This document shows, one piece after another, positions 17,823 through 26,373 of a stretch of DNA of 64,000 nt. The stretch comes from an uncultured Acidobacteriia bacterium. GTDB taxonomy: Bacteria > Acidobacteriota > Terriglobia > Bryobacterales > Bryobacteraceae. Each line of letters starts with the position of its first letter. Positions within the stretch are counted from its first letter, which is position 1. The position numbers and the translations under genes are program-made. The notes beneath the pieces were generated by a model. The model had not been told where the DNA came from. It ran no database searches and saw only the letters and a program-made list of their open reading frames with translations. The stretch is taken from contig CAIKMJ010000073.1 of assembly GCA_903828455.1 (NCBI GenBank), positions 1-64,000 of the forward strand, read 5' to 3'.

Positions 17823-18056
17823 ATGGCCAACTATAGTCAGGGAGCTCAGGTCGAGCATCTGAAGTACGGGCTCGGAACCGTGCTTTCCAGTTCGGATGAG
17901 CGGATCGTGATCAAGTTCGACGATCACGGCGAAAAGAAGTTTGTCACCACGATGGTGATCGCGTCACTGAAGAAGAGCGATCGGCAGCCCCCCGCGGAAA
18001 AGCGAGCCTCGCGCGCCCGCAAGCCCAAAGTCGCAGCCGCGCCGGCGCAGGCGTAG
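17823..18056 (+). CDS. Small stand-alone Tudor-like (PcrA/UvrD C-terminal type) protein
   Basis: A 77-residue protein. Residues 4-50 ('YSQGAQVEHLKYGLGTVLSS', then 'IVIKFDDHGEKKFVTT') match the small beta-barrel found at the C-terminus of PcrA/UvrD helicases, where it contacts RNA polymerase. Here it stands alone, with a basic, alanine/proline-rich tail ('EKRASRARKPKVAAAPAQA'). Likely a cytoplasmic nucleic-acid or RNA-polymerase associated factor. The cold-shock-domain gene follows after 86 bp and may share a transcript. AAGGAG lies upstream at about 17800. Confidence 0.6.
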   Translation: MANYSQGAQVEHLKYGLGTVLSSSDERIVIKFDDHGEKKFVTTMVIASLKKSDRQPPAEKRASRARKPKVAAAPAQA

Positions 18057-18142
18057 GCCAGTACGGAACAACAAGCAGCAATGCAGCAAGCCTCCATGGA
18101 CCCGGCCGCAGCGCCCACACAAAAGACGAAAAGGATCCCCGC

Positions 18143-18574
18143 TTGAACGCTCGACAGAAACGGCTTTTTGAAGAGTCTCTCAAGAAGAATCCCAACCTCA
18201 AGATGCCCACTGAGACGCAGCGGGCCGAACTCACCGAGGACGACCTGGCGCTTCTGAAGCAGGGCGTGGGCGATAAGAGCGGGCGGCCTGCCGCTTCCGC
18301 CGCAGCCCCGGCAGCGGGCGAAAACGGCGAAGAAATCGGCAACGAGCCGCAGATCGCCACGGTGATGACCTATTTCGAAGAGAAGGGATTCGGCTTCCTG
18401 CGGCCCGACGGCGGCGGAAAAGATATCTTTTTCCACATTTCGCGTCTGCATCAGGGGCAGTCGACCGAACTGGTTCCCGGCGCGAAGGTTGCCTATGAAC
18501 TGGGCATGGACCGCAACGGCAAGATCGCCGCCAGCAGCGTCCGGATCGTGCCGCCGGCTGAAACACCGGCGTAG
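18143..18574 (+). CDS. Cold-shock-domain protein with N-terminal extension
   Basis: A 143-residue protein from a TTG at 18143, 8 bases after AAGGA; no other in-frame start with a site was found. The C-terminal part, from about residue 70, is a cold-shock domain: 'ATVMTYFEEKGFGFLRPDGG' includes RNP1 (KGFGFL), and 'DIFFHIS' is RNP2. These bind single-stranded RNA or DNA. The 65 or so residues before it ('QKRLFEESLKKNPNLKMPTE' and an alanine-rich linker) are unusual; classical Csp proteins are about 70 residues in total. Together with the Tudor-like gene upstream it may form an RNA-acting pair. Confidence 0.8.
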   Translation: MNARQKRLFEESLKKNPNLKMPTETQRAELTEDDLALLKQGVGDKSGRPAASAAAPAAGENGEEIGNEPQIATVMTYFEEKGFGFLRPDGGGKDIFFHISRLHQGQSTELVPGAKVAYELGMDRNGKIAASSVRIVPPAETPA

Positions 18575-18600
18575 TCGGCCAGCAGCTTCACCAACAAAAA

Positions 18601-18632
18601 GGCGCTCAGCTTCACAGCGAGCGCCTTTTTTT
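18601..18632 (+). terminator. Rho-independent terminator of the cold-shock gene
   Basis: GGCGCTC (18601-18607) pairs with GAGCGCC (18619-18625), 11-base loop, followed by seven Ts. It lies 27 bp after the stop codon of the cold-shock-domain gene. Confidence 0.85.
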
Positions 18633-18824
18633 ATTGCTTCCGGAAAACTTGGAGCGCACCACTCAGCCGTTTCGACCCGGCTTTTGACCCCCTTGTGTAA
18701 AGGGTGGGAATCAACCGGACGCCTTTAGGGGCCATCCACCGGCCGAAGCCGGCAGGGACCAGCGCACCAGCGCCGCTTTGGCCGACTCCCTCATTCTTGA
18801 GTGTTGGATCAAAAATGATAGGCC

Positions 18825-18878
18825 GTCACCTGCCTCGCAGGAACGCTCCAAGTAGTAATTCTAGCGTTTTCAGGTGAC
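18825..18878. ncRNA. Candidate structured RNA or regulatory stem-loop with alternative pairings
   Basis: GTCACCTG (18825-18832) pairs perfectly with CAGGTGAC (18871-18878), and inside it AACGCT (18842-18847) pairs with AGCGTT (18863-18868). A competing 5-bp hairpin CCTGC/GCAGG (18829-18833, 18837-18841) would break the outer stem. Mutually exclusive pairings are typical of regulatory RNA, but the promoter and strand are not known and no known family was recognised. Confidence 0.35.
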
Positions 18879-18926
18879 ATTTCGATACTACCTTTTCGCG
18901 CCGGACCGGGTTATACTCTTTAGGTT

Positions 18927-18943
18927 CCGCTGACTTACAGCGG
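18927..18943 (+). promoter_or_regulatory. Leader hairpin before the small membrane-protein gene
   Basis: CCGCTG (18927-18932) and CAGCGG (18938-18943) form a perfect 6-bp hairpin ending 20 bases before the ATG at 18964, and just ahead of the CGGAGA ribosome site. A TATACT -10-like box at 18912-18917 would place the transcript start near 18924, so the hairpin would be at the very 5' end and could stabilise the mRNA. Confidence 0.4.
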
Positions 18944-18963
18944 GGAAAACGGAGAATCACCGA

Positions 18964-19131
18964 ATGCTTCTTACGCCCTTCATGGCATTGCTCCAGGACG
19001 CCGCCCCGGCGGCCGCCGATAACACCGGTATGGTCAAAATCATCGCCGGAGTGCTGGCTTTGGTGCTGGTCGGAATTATCATCATGCGCCGCAAAAGCAG
19101 CAGCAAGAAGGGCGACGACGAGGAATTCTGA
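18964..19131 (+). CDS. Small single-span membrane protein (55 residues)
   Basis: A short open frame with ATG at 18964 after CGGAGA. The product is 55 residues: an N-terminal part with 'LLQDAAPAAADNTG', a hydrophobic span ('IIAGVLALVLVGIII', about residues 24-38), then a strongly charged tail 'RRKSSSKKGDDEEF'. The positive residues directly after the span predict an N-out, C-in arrangement. No family recognised. It sits 152 bp before the PhoR-type kinase on the same strand, so it may be co-regulated with it; a role is not inferable. Confidence 0.55.
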   Translation: MLLTPFMALLQDAAPAAADNTGMVKIIAGVLALVLVGIIIMRRKSSSKKGDDEEF

Positions 19132-19283
19132 GCGGCTCCGGCTCAGCCTGCCGAATCGGCGGTCTCGGCCATTCCCGGACCTTTTACAAGCGCCCCATGC
19201 CCCTGAGCAGCCCCGGCGTGCCCTTCTGAAACTCCCGTGTCACAATTGGCGGGTAAACTGAAGGAACACGGCAACGTTCATCC

Positions 19284-20660
19284 ATGGGTTCCTCCATCCG
19301 ATTCCGGCTGTTCGTTACCTGCGCCCTGCTGGTGGCTGCTATCGTTCTGGTGGCACGCCTTGCGCCCGGTGCTGGCAGCCCTGTGCGAATCGGATTTGAG
19401 ATCGTCCTGATTTTCGCCGGTGCCTTCGGCCTGACGTGGGTTCTGTCCTCAGCGATCGAGTGGCATATCCAGCAGTTGAGCAGTTTCGCCGAAGGCGTTC
19501 TGCGAACGAGCCGCCCCGATGCCCCGCTGCCCGCCGGCGGAGAGCAGATTTCGCTCCTGCACAATTCGTTCCGCCGTATGGCCGAGCGCATCCGTGAACT
19601 GGTGGACCGGCTGAGCCTCGAATCGAGCCGCCGTGACGTGATCCTCAAGAGTATGGTCGAAGGCGTTCTTGCCGTCGACCACCAGATGAGGGTGCTGTTT
19701 TGCAACCAGGCCTTATCCAACGTGCTGGGCTTCGATCTCCCGGTGCCCGAAAACACGCCACTGGTGGGGCTGATCCGGGATCCGCAGATGCTGAGTCTGC
19801 TTTCCGGCGTCATCGCTTCCGGCGAGCCGGTACGGGTGCGGCTGCAGTTCGCCTCTGGCGAAGCACCGGTCTTCGAGGCTCACGCCGCCCCGCTTGAAAT
19901 GCCGCCGCACCGGGGCGCCGTCGTCCTTTTGCACGACATCACGGGACTCGAAAGACTGGAACGAGTGCGCCGCGATTTTGTGGCCAACGTATCGCACGAA
20001 CTGCGGACGCCACTCACCGCCATCCGCGGTTACGCCGAAACGCTGCTGGCCGGCGCCCTCGAAGATGCGGATAACAACCGGCGTTTCGTGGAGATCATCG
20101 AAGCCCACGCGATCCGGCTGAACAATATCGCCTCGGATCTGTTGACGCTTTCCGACCTTGAATCGGGCCGGAAGGAAGCTGGCCCGGGGCCGGTCTCGGT
20201 GGTAGACGCGATCGACACCGCCGTGCTCACCGTAGGCCCGGAAGCCACCATGCGCGGCGTAAAGCTGATCCGCGGCAGCGTTCCGGACGCGCAGGTCAGC
20301 GGACACGCCATCCGCCTCGAACAGGTACTGGTTAATCTTCTGGACAATGCCGTGAAGTTCAACAAAGATGGCGGCGAGGCCCGGGTGGAAGCGAGCATCG
20401 ATCCGGAGGGCCGCGTCGTTATCACCGTATCCGATACCGGCAGCGGCATTCCTTCTGCCGACCTGCCGCGCATTTTCGAACGCTTCTATCGCGTGGACCG
20501 CGCCCGTTCCCGCGAAGTGGGCGGCACCGGACTCGGCCTGTCCATCGTGAAGCACGTAGTGGAGCGAATGGAAGGCACCATTAAAGTGGAAAGCCGGCTC
20601 GGAAAGGGATCCACCTTCATCATTTCGCTGCCGCAACGTGCCAATGCACTGGCCGCCTGA
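19284..20660 (+). CDS. phoR: PhoR-type sensor histidine kinase
   Basis: A 458-residue kinase. Two N-terminal membrane segments (about 8-25 and 38-56) have almost no periplasmic loop, as in PhoR. A HAMP-like linker (57-108) and a PAS domain (about 112-220) follow, then the HisKA domain with 'FVANVSHELRTPL', His238 being the phospho-acceptor. The ATPase domain has an N-box ('NLLDNAVKFN', 351-360), 'DTGSGIP' (384-390) and 'GGTGLGLS' (413-420). The adjacent polyphosphate kinase and convergent pst genes support phosphate sensing. The partner response regulator PhoB is not next to it. The assignment as PhoR rests on architecture plus context. Confidence 0.8.
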   Translation: MGSSIRFRLFVTCALLVAAIVLVARLAPGAGSPVRIGFEIVLIFAGAFGLTWVLSSAIEWHIQQLSSFAEGVLRTSRPDAPLPAGGEQISLLHNSFRRMAERIRELVDRLSLESSRRDVILKSMVEGVLAVDHQMRVLFCNQALSNVLGFDLPVPENTPLVGLIRDPQMLSLLSGVIASGEPVRVRLQFASGEAPVFEAHAAPLEMPPHRGAVVLLHDITGLERLERVRRDFVANVSHELRTPLTAIRGYAETLLAGALEDADNNRRFVEIIEAHAIRLNNIASDLLTLSDLESGRKEAGPGPVSVVDAIDTAVLTVGPEATMRGVKLIRGSVPDAQVSGHAIRLEQVLVNLLDNAVKFNKDGGEARVEASIDPEGRVVITVSDTGSGIPSADLPRIFERFYRVDRARSREVGGTGLGLSIVKHVVERMEGTIKVESRLGKGSTFIISLPQRANALAA

Positions 20661-20703
20661 GAGAAGACTCGCCAATCTGAATCCAGTTGCTCCGAATCCG
20701 ATT

Positions 20704-22890
20704 ATGACTTCAACCTCACGCCCCCGAGCTCCACGAAAGCGCCCCGGCTCGGCTTCGCAGCAGGCGGCACCCGCCCCCGTAGCGGAGACAGAGGCACAGG
20801 CTCCCGTGGCGTTGTCACTCGACGATCCGGCCCTGTATATGAACCGCGAACTCAGTCTGCTCGAGTTCCAGCGCCGTGTTCTCGAAGAAGCCCGAGACCC
20901 CCGCAACCGCCTGTTTGAACGCGTTAAGTTCCTCTCCATCGTCAGCTCGAATCTGGATGAATTCTTCATGGTGCGCGTGGCCGCCATGAAACAGAAGCTC
21001 GCCTCCGGCACCCCGAAGCTGAGCATTGACGGACGCACAGTGACGCAGCAACTGGAAGCGGTGCGTACTTCAGTGGATCAACTGGCCGGCGAAATCTACG
21101 CCTGTCTGCGCGATGAACTCCTCCCCGCGCTGGAACAGGAGCGGATCACCATCGCCGATTACTCCGCGCTCACCGAAGGCGAGCGGGCCGCTGCAGATCG
21201 TTACTACACCGAGACCATCTATCCCGTTCTCACACCGCTCGCCTTCGATCCAGGCAGGCCGTTCCCGCACATCTCAAACCTCAGCCTGAACCTCGCCATT
21301 GTGCTGCGCGGCGACGAAGGCAGGACCCACTTCGCCCGGCTGAAGGTGCCGGATTCGCTGCCGCAGCTGGTCGCGGTGCCGGTCGCCGGCGCACCTGGTG
21401 CAGCCGGGGCGGAGCCGCACAAATTTGTCTGGATCGAGCAGGTCATCGCGGCGAATCTGCAGTCGCTGTTCCCGGGTATCGAGATTGTTGAATCGCACGC
21501 CTTCCATGTGACCCGCGACGCGGAAGTCGCCATCAAGGAACTGGAAAGCGACGACCTGCTGGAGAGCGTGGAAGAAGCGGTCTGGCGCCGCCGCTTCCGC
21601 AAACCCGTCCGCCTGCAGACCGGCGCGGAAATTTCCGCGGACGTTCTCGAGATCCTGGTGGAGAACCTCCGGATTACCGCCGCCGATGTTTATCGCGTGG
21701 ACGGCCCGCTGGATCTGACGCGACTCCGGCAGATTCCGCAACTGGACCGCCCCGACCTCCGCGACGAGCCCTTCGACCCCTGCGTGCCGGCGGAGTTCTC
21801 CACGCGCGCCGAAGAGGACATCTTCTCGGTGATCCGCCGTAAGGATCATTTTCTGCATCATCCGTACCAGTCCTTCCAGCCCGTGGTGGATCTGCTGCGC
21901 AAGGCTGCGCACGATCCCGAGGTGCTGGCCATCAAGATGACCCTGTACCGGGTGGGCCGCAATTCACCCGTAGTTCAGGCACTGCTGGAAGCCGTGGAGA
22001 ACGGCAAGCAGGTTTCGGTGCTGGTGGAACTCAAGGCCCGCTTCGACGAAGAGAGCAACATCGAATGGGCGCGCGCGCTGGAACGAGAAGGCGTCCATGT
22101 GGTGTATGGACTGGTGGGCCTGAAGGTTCACTGCAAGATTGCGCTGATTGTGCGGCGCGAACAGGATGGCATCCGGCGCTACCTGCATCTGGGCACGGGG
22201 AATTACAACGCCACCACGGCCCGTCTCTACACGGATTTCAGCCTCTTCACCTGCGACCCGCTGTTGGGGGCGGACGCCACCGATCTGTTCAACTACCTGA
22301 CCGGCTATTCGCGCAAGTCGGATTTCCGCAAACTGTTTGTGGCGCCGGTCACATTGCGGCAGAAGGTTTCTGAGCTCATCCGCCGCGAGATTGAACACGG
22401 CCCGCGAGGTCACCTGATTTTCAAGATGAACGCGCTGGAAGATGCGGACATGATCCGGCTGCTGTATGAAGCCTCCCGCGCCGGCGTGCGCTGCGATCTG
22501 ATCGTGCGCGGCCTGTGCTGCCTGCGGCCTGGCATTGCCGGGGTGAGCGAAAACATCCGTGTGCGCAGCATCGTGGGCCGCTTCCTCGAACACAGCCGCC
22601 TCTACTATTTTGCCAACGGCGGCGAAGAGGAAATCTATTGCGGCAGCGCTGACCTCATGCCGCGCAATCTGGACCGCCGGGTGGAACTGCTGTTCCCTAT
22701 CCTGAACCGAAAGATCGTGCGCGGATTGCGGGACGTGTTGCTGGAGAAATGCCTCGCCGACTCCCGCAAGGCGAGGACCGGACTGCCGGACGGCACTTAC
22801 GAAGCCGCCCCGCATGCGCAAAAAGGCGCGGGCTTCGACAGCCAGGCCTGGTTCATCCGTCACCGGACAAAGGCCATCGATAAAGCCTGA
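20704..22890 (+). CDS. ppk1: Polyphosphate kinase 1
   Basis: A 728-residue form from the ATG at 20704 (starts at 20638 or 20644 overlap the kinase gene; none has a clear ribosome site). The core begins 'MNRELSLLEFQRRVLEEARD'. Typical Ppk motifs follow: 'HPYQSFQPVVDLLR', 'AIKMTLYRVG', 'KVHCKIALIV' with the phospho-acceptor histidine (His476 in this numbering), 'LHLGTGNYNATTARLYTDFS' and 'FLEHSRLYYF' with the second catalytic histidine (His630). It makes polyphosphate from ATP. The first 45 or so residues are proline/alanine rich and poorly conserved. Tight linkage to phoR points to control by phosphate. Confidence 0.95.
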   Translation: MTSTSRPRAPRKRPGSASQQAAPAPVAETEAQAPVALSLDDPALYMNRELSLLEFQRRVLEEARDPRNRLFERVKFLSIVSSNLDEFFMVRVAAMKQKLASGTPKLSIDGRTVTQQLEAVRTSVDQLAGEIYACLRDELLPALEQERITIADYSALTEGERAAADRYYTETIYPVLTPLAFDPGRPFPHISNLSLNLAIVLRGDEGRTHFARLKVPDSLPQLVAVPVAGAPGAAGAEPHKFVWIEQVIAANLQSLFPGIEIVESHAFHVTRDAEVAIKELESDDLLESVEEAVWRRRFRKPVRLQTGAEISADVLEILVENLRITAADVYRVDGPLDLTRLRQIPQLDRPDLRDEPFDPCVPAEFSTRAEEDIFSVIRRKDHFLHHPYQSFQPVVDLLRKAAHDPEVLAIKMTLYRVGRNSPVVQALLEAVENGKQVSVLVELKARFDEESNIEWARALEREGVHVVYGLVGLKVHCKIALIVRREQDGIRRYLHLGTGNYNATTARLYTDFSLFTCDPLLGADATDLFNYLTGYSRKSDFRKLFVAPVTLRQKVSELIRREIEHGPRGHLIFKMNALEDADMIRLLYEASRAGVRCDLIVRGLCCLRPGIAGVSENIRVRSIVGRFLEHSRLYYFANGGEEEIYCGSADLMPRNLDRRVELLFPILNRKIVRGLRDVLLEKCLADSRKARTGLPDGTYEAAPHAQKGAGFDSQAWFIRHRTKAIDKA

Positions 22891-22945
22891 TTCCGGCCGG
22901 CTCGGCCCACGTAAGCCTGAGCGGGATGCTTATGGCCGGGAAAGG

Positions 22946-23617
22946 CTAGTTCGCTGCAGTGCCTTCCAGTTGGCGGTGCCGCACGTCGACGCCCTGAGCG
23001 AGGAAGATGACATCCTCGGCGATGTTGGTCGCGTGGTCGGCAATCCGTTCGAGGCTGCGGGCGATGGTCAGGTAGTCCTGCGCGCGGGGAATACAGGAAG
23101 GCTCGCGCTGCATCTGCTCGATCACGCGATGGGAGATTTCGGCGCGCATCTGATCCACGGCATCGTCGGCCACCACAATTTCACGAGCCAGCGCCGCGTC
23201 GCGACGGGAGAAGGCCGAGAGGCTCCCCAGCACCATCGATTCGACCGTACTGGTCAGCGGACTGAAGTCGAGCGGTTCGGGCAGCAGGGGCTGGCTCATC
23301 AGGGAAAGCGAGCGTTCGGCGATATGCACTGCGAGGTCGCCCATGCGCTCCAGATCCGTCGAAATCTTGATCGCGACAACGATGAGACGCATATCGCTGG
23401 CCACGGGCTGATCGCGTACGATCAGGCTGGTGGCGAGGTCATCGATCTGGATCTCGAGCTGGTCGATCCTCGCCTCGTCGCGTATCACCTGATGGGCGAA
23501 ATCTTCGTTCTTCTCAATGAAGGCGTAAACGCTGCGGCGGATAGAGCGCGCCACAAGGGCACCCATTTCCTGCAGCGAGCCGTCCAGCAGTTTGAAATCT
23601 TCTTCGAATGGGCGCAC
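22946..23617 (-). CDS. phoU: Phosphate transport regulator PhoU
   Basis: A 223-residue all-helical protein with two PhoU repeats: 'MRLIVVAIKISTDLERMGDL' in the first and 'DYLTIARSLERIADHATNIA' in the second. The acidic/aspartate clusters (DLERMGD, ERIADH) bind metal. It links the Pst transporter to the PhoR kinase and lowers Pho signalling when phosphate is plentiful. It is the last gene of the pst block, 48 bp after pstB. A second PhoU is encoded at 29422-30078. Confidence 0.95.
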   Translation of the reverse strand: MRPFEEDFKLLDGSLQEMGALVARSIRRSVYAFIEKNEDFAHQVIRDEARIDQLEIQIDDLATSLIVRDQPVASDMRLIVVAIKISTDLERMGDLAVHIAERSLSLMSQPLLPEPLDFSPLTSTVESMVLGSLSAFSRRDAALAREIVVADDAVDQMRAEISHRVIEQMQREPSCIPRAQDYLTIARSLERIADHATNIAEDVIFLAQGVDVRHRQLEGTAAN

Positions 23618-23665
23618 GACTGTTCTCCCTTGATCCGTCTGTAGTTTCGCGGAGTGGCTACGGGT

Positions 23666-24535
23666 CTAGCCGAACCGGCCCGTGATGTAATCTTCCGTCT
23701 CCTTGCAGGCCGGATTCTTGAAGATCATGTCGGTCTTGGCATGTTCGATCAGCCGGCCCATCAGGAAGAAACCGGTGGTGTCGGCGACGCGGGCCGCCTG
23801 CTGCATGTTGTGCGTCACGATGACGATGGTGCACTGATCTTTGAGACTCACCAGCAGATCTTCGATCTTGGCGGTCGCAATGGGATCGAGCGCCGAGCAG
23901 GGCTCATCGAGAAGCAGCACTTCGGGATTAACCGCGAGAGCGCGCGCGATGCAAAGGCGCTGCTGCTGGCCGCCGGAAAGCGCATACGCCGATTCATGCA
24001 GCTTGTCCTTGGCTTCTTCCCAAAGCGCGGCGCGCCGCAGGCTCTTTTCCACGATCTCCGCGGCCGACGTGCCCTTCAGCATCCCGTTGATCTTCGGCCC
24101 GTAAATGATGTTCTCGAAAATCGACTTGGGAAACGGATTGGGCCGCTGGAAGACCATGCCGACGCGGCGCCGGACTTCGGTGATGTCGAAGTCCATGATG
24201 TTCTGCCCGTCCAGTGTGATCTCGCCTTCGAGACGCGTATCGCGCAGCGTTTCGTTGATGCGGTTCAGATTGCGCAGGAAGGTCGACTTGCCGCAGCCCG
24301 ACGGGCCGATCAGTGCCGTGACCTTATTCTCCTGGAACTCCATCGAAACATCGTGGAGCGCATGGAAACTGCCGTAATGGAAGTTGACGTTGGCCGCGCG
24401 CAGCTTGGCGGTTGCCGTAGCGGACTTCGTTCCCTCAGTGGATGTCGGACTCATCTTATTCTCCGGCGCGTAAGCCGTTGTCTCCGGCGGGTAAGCCATT
24501 TTCGTTTCGGAAGTACTGACCATTTTCGGACTCAT
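23666..24535 (-). CDS. pstB: Phosphate ABC transporter ATP-binding protein PstB
   Basis: A 289-residue ATPase with Walker A 'GPSGCGKST', Q-loop '[12 protein letters not shown]', signature 'LSGGQQQR' and Walker B '[13 protein letters not shown]', then the H-loop in '[14 protein letters not shown]'. The length up to '[14 protein letters not shown]' includes an unusual N-terminal extension of about 45 residues rich in S, T, P and E, with two similar 'YPPET'/'YAPEN' pieces. The ATG at 24535 follows AAGGCAGG, so the extension is probably translated. It drives phosphate import with PstA and PstC. Confidence 0.95.
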   Translation of the reverse strand: MSPKMVSTSETKMAYPPETTAYAPENKMSPTSTEGTKSATATAKLRAANVNFHYGSFHALHDVSMEFQENKVTALIGPSGCGKSTFLRNLNRINETLRDTRLEGEITLDGQNIMDFDITEVRRRVGMVFQRPNPFPKSIFENIIYGPKINGMLKGTSAAEIVEKSLRRAALWEEAKDKLHESAYALSGGQQQRLCIARALAVNPEVLLLDEPCSALDPIATAKIEDLLVSLKDQCTIVIVTHNMQQAARVADTTGFFLMGRLIEHAKTDMIFKNPACKETEDYITGRFG

Positions 24536-24546
24536 GGTTGCCTGCC

Positions 24547-25390
24547 TTACTTGGGAAGCGACGCTCCCCGCGAAATTACCGTCCGGGCCAGGATATTAGC
24601 GACGAGCACCATCGTCAGCAGGACAAGTCCCGCCGCCCAGGCCTGCCTGTGCCAGTCGTCGTAGGGAGCAACGGCGTGAGTGAAAATCATCACCGGCAGC
24701 GTTGCGGTCGGCGAGGAAAATCCGGTGCTCCAGAATTCGTTGTTGAGGGCGGTAAACAGCAGCGGCGCCGTCTCGCCGGAGATGCGGGCGACGCCCAGAA
24801 TCATGCCGGTCATGATGCCGCGCCGCGGGTACGATCACTGTGGCGATCGTCTTCCACTTGGTGGCGCCCAGAGCGAGCGCGCCCTCTCGCATCGAACGCG
24901 GCACTTCCAGCAGGAACTGCTCCGTGCTGCGCGCGGTGATGGGGATCAGCATCAGGCTGAGGGCCATGCCGCCGGCCAGCGCCGAGAAGTGATGCATCGG
25001 GACAACCAAAACTGTCCAGGCAAAAATTCCGATTACGATCGACGGCACGCCGTTCAGCAGATCGGCCATGTAGCGCACAAGCATACAAAACTTCTTGCCG
25101 CCGAACTCCGCCAGATAGATGCCGGCGAAGAATCCAATGGGAAGGCCGAAACACGACGCGATCAGCACAACCTGAGCGCTGCCCAGAATGGCGTTGGCCA
25201 TGCCGCCCCCCACCTGCCCGGTCGGTTTGGGAAGCTGAGTAAAGAAATCGAGGTTGAGCGACGAAAAACCGTTATAGACCAGATACGCCAGAATGACGAA
25301 CAGCATGGAAACCGTGACGGCCGCACAGATTCCCGACAACGTCAGCATGACGTTATTCACAGCGTTGCGATATTTGTTTCGCCCGGTCAT
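24547..25390 (-). pseudogene. pstA: Phosphate permease PstA, interrupted by a frameshift
   Basis: The N-terminal 190 codons (25390 down to 24821) encode three or four membrane spans and 'GALALGATKWKTIATVIVPAA'-type sequence up to the end of the EAA loop. The remaining 90 codons, starting 'GIMTGMILGVARISGETAPL' (24819 down to 24550), lie in another frame. One extra base (or a two-base loss) at about 24820, inside a CG-rich run (CCGCGCCGCGGG), joins the two. The combined length, about 280 residues, is normal for PstA. Without correction the product would lose the last spans. It may be a real mutation or a sequencing/assembly error; intact pstC, pstB and pstS argue for the latter. Its start overlaps pstC by 4 bp. 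Confidence 0.85.
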
Positions 25391-26355
25391 CCGCGCGCCG
25401 TACCTTTCCCTGTAGTCAGAACAATGAGCAGTTGCGCGGCTGCGTTGAGAATCATGGTCAGCGCGAACAGAACCAGGCCCAGTTCGATCAGGCTGGAGAG
25501 ATAAACTTTGCCCGTGGCCTCGGTAAATTCGTTGGCGATCACGGCTGCAATTGTATAACCGGGCGCGAAGAGCGAGGCGTGAATGGCGGGATCGTTACCG
25601 ATCACCAGCGTGACGGCCATCGTTTCCCCAATGGCGCGCGCAAGCGCCAGAAACACCGAGCCCAGGATGCCGAGGCGCGCATAAGGCACCACCACCTGCC
25701 AGGTGGATTCCCACTTTGTGGCGCCGAGCGCCAGAGCGGCTTCACGCTGGTCCCGCGGCACCGACATCAGCGCTTCGCGTGAAACCGAAATGATGTAGGG
25801 GAAGATCATGATCGCCAGAATCAGCGCCGCTGTCAGGTAACCGACGCCGTAGACGTGCCCCGCGAAGAATGGCAACTTGCCGGCTACAGCCTGCACCGCG
25901 GGCCCGATGTAATCCCGCATCAGGGGCACCAGGGTGAATATGGCCATCAGGCCGTAAATCACCGAGGGGACCGCGGCTAGTAATTCCACCAGAAACGTGA
26001 GGGCGTTGGATAGTTTGGTGGGCGCCAGTTCGGAGAGATATATCGCGGCTCCGACCCCGACGGGCACGGAAATCAGCAGGGCCAGAACCGATGTCAGCAC
26101 GGTGCCGTAGATAAAAGGCAGCGCGCCGAATTCATCGGTCACCGGATTCCACAGCTTAGTCGTCAGAAAGTGGAATCCGAATTTCGAAATCGACTCCGAA
26201 CTATGCGTCCAGAGCTCAAATACCACCCAGAGAGTTAGACCCAGAATCAGAGTGGCGAAAAACCAGGTAACTGCGTAGGCCACCTCATCGCCAAATGGCT
26301 GGCGGCGTGAAGCGGACTTCCCGGCGGGCCCTATAGCGGCGGATGAGGTGGCCAT
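25387..26355 (-). CDS. pstC: Phosphate permease PstC
   Basis: A 322-residue membrane protein with six or so spans. The EAA loop is 'EAALALGATKWESTWQVVVP'. 'LSELAPTKLSNALTFLVELL' and 'AAVPSVIYGLMAIF' are typical of PstC. It forms the inner-membrane channel with PstA and uses PstB for energy. It starts 18 bp after pstS and overlaps pstA by 4 bp, as expected for a co-translated pair. Confidence 0.95.
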   Translation of the reverse strand: MATSSAAIGPAGKSASRRQPFGDEVAYAVTWFFATLILGLTLWVVFELWTHSSESISKFGFHFLTTKLWNPVTDEFGALPFIYGTVLTSVLALLISVPVGVGAAIYLSELAPTKLSNALTFLVELLAAVPSVIYGLMAIFTLVPLMRDYIGPAVQAVAGKLPFFAGHVYGVGYLTAALILAIMIFPYIISVSREALMSVPRDQREAALALGATKWESTWQVVVPYARLGILGSVFLALARAIGETMAVTLVIGNDPAIHASLFAPGYTIAAVIANEFTEATGKVYLSSLIELGLVLFALTMILNAAAQLLIVLTTGKGTARG

Positions 26356-26373
26356 ATGCGTTTTACCCGGAGA

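Larger units (their letters stand above)
18575..18963. other. 389-bp intergenic stretch with terminator, structured region and leader hairpin
   Basis: Holds a terminator (18601-18632), a GC-rich part (18660-18790) with short complementary pieces such as CCGGC/GCCGG, a nested stem-loop (18825-18878), a -10-like TATACT (18912-18917) without a clear -35, and a leader hairpin just before the small membrane-protein gene. No open frame looks coding. A structured RNA is possible but unassigned. Confidence 0.55.

Noticed and set aside
18640-18835. Possible cobalamin riboswitch
   Set aside because: Only a short ACCTGCC-like piece and GGTGGGAATC resemble it; the full B12 box and the expected core pairing order are missing, and no cobalamin gene follows.
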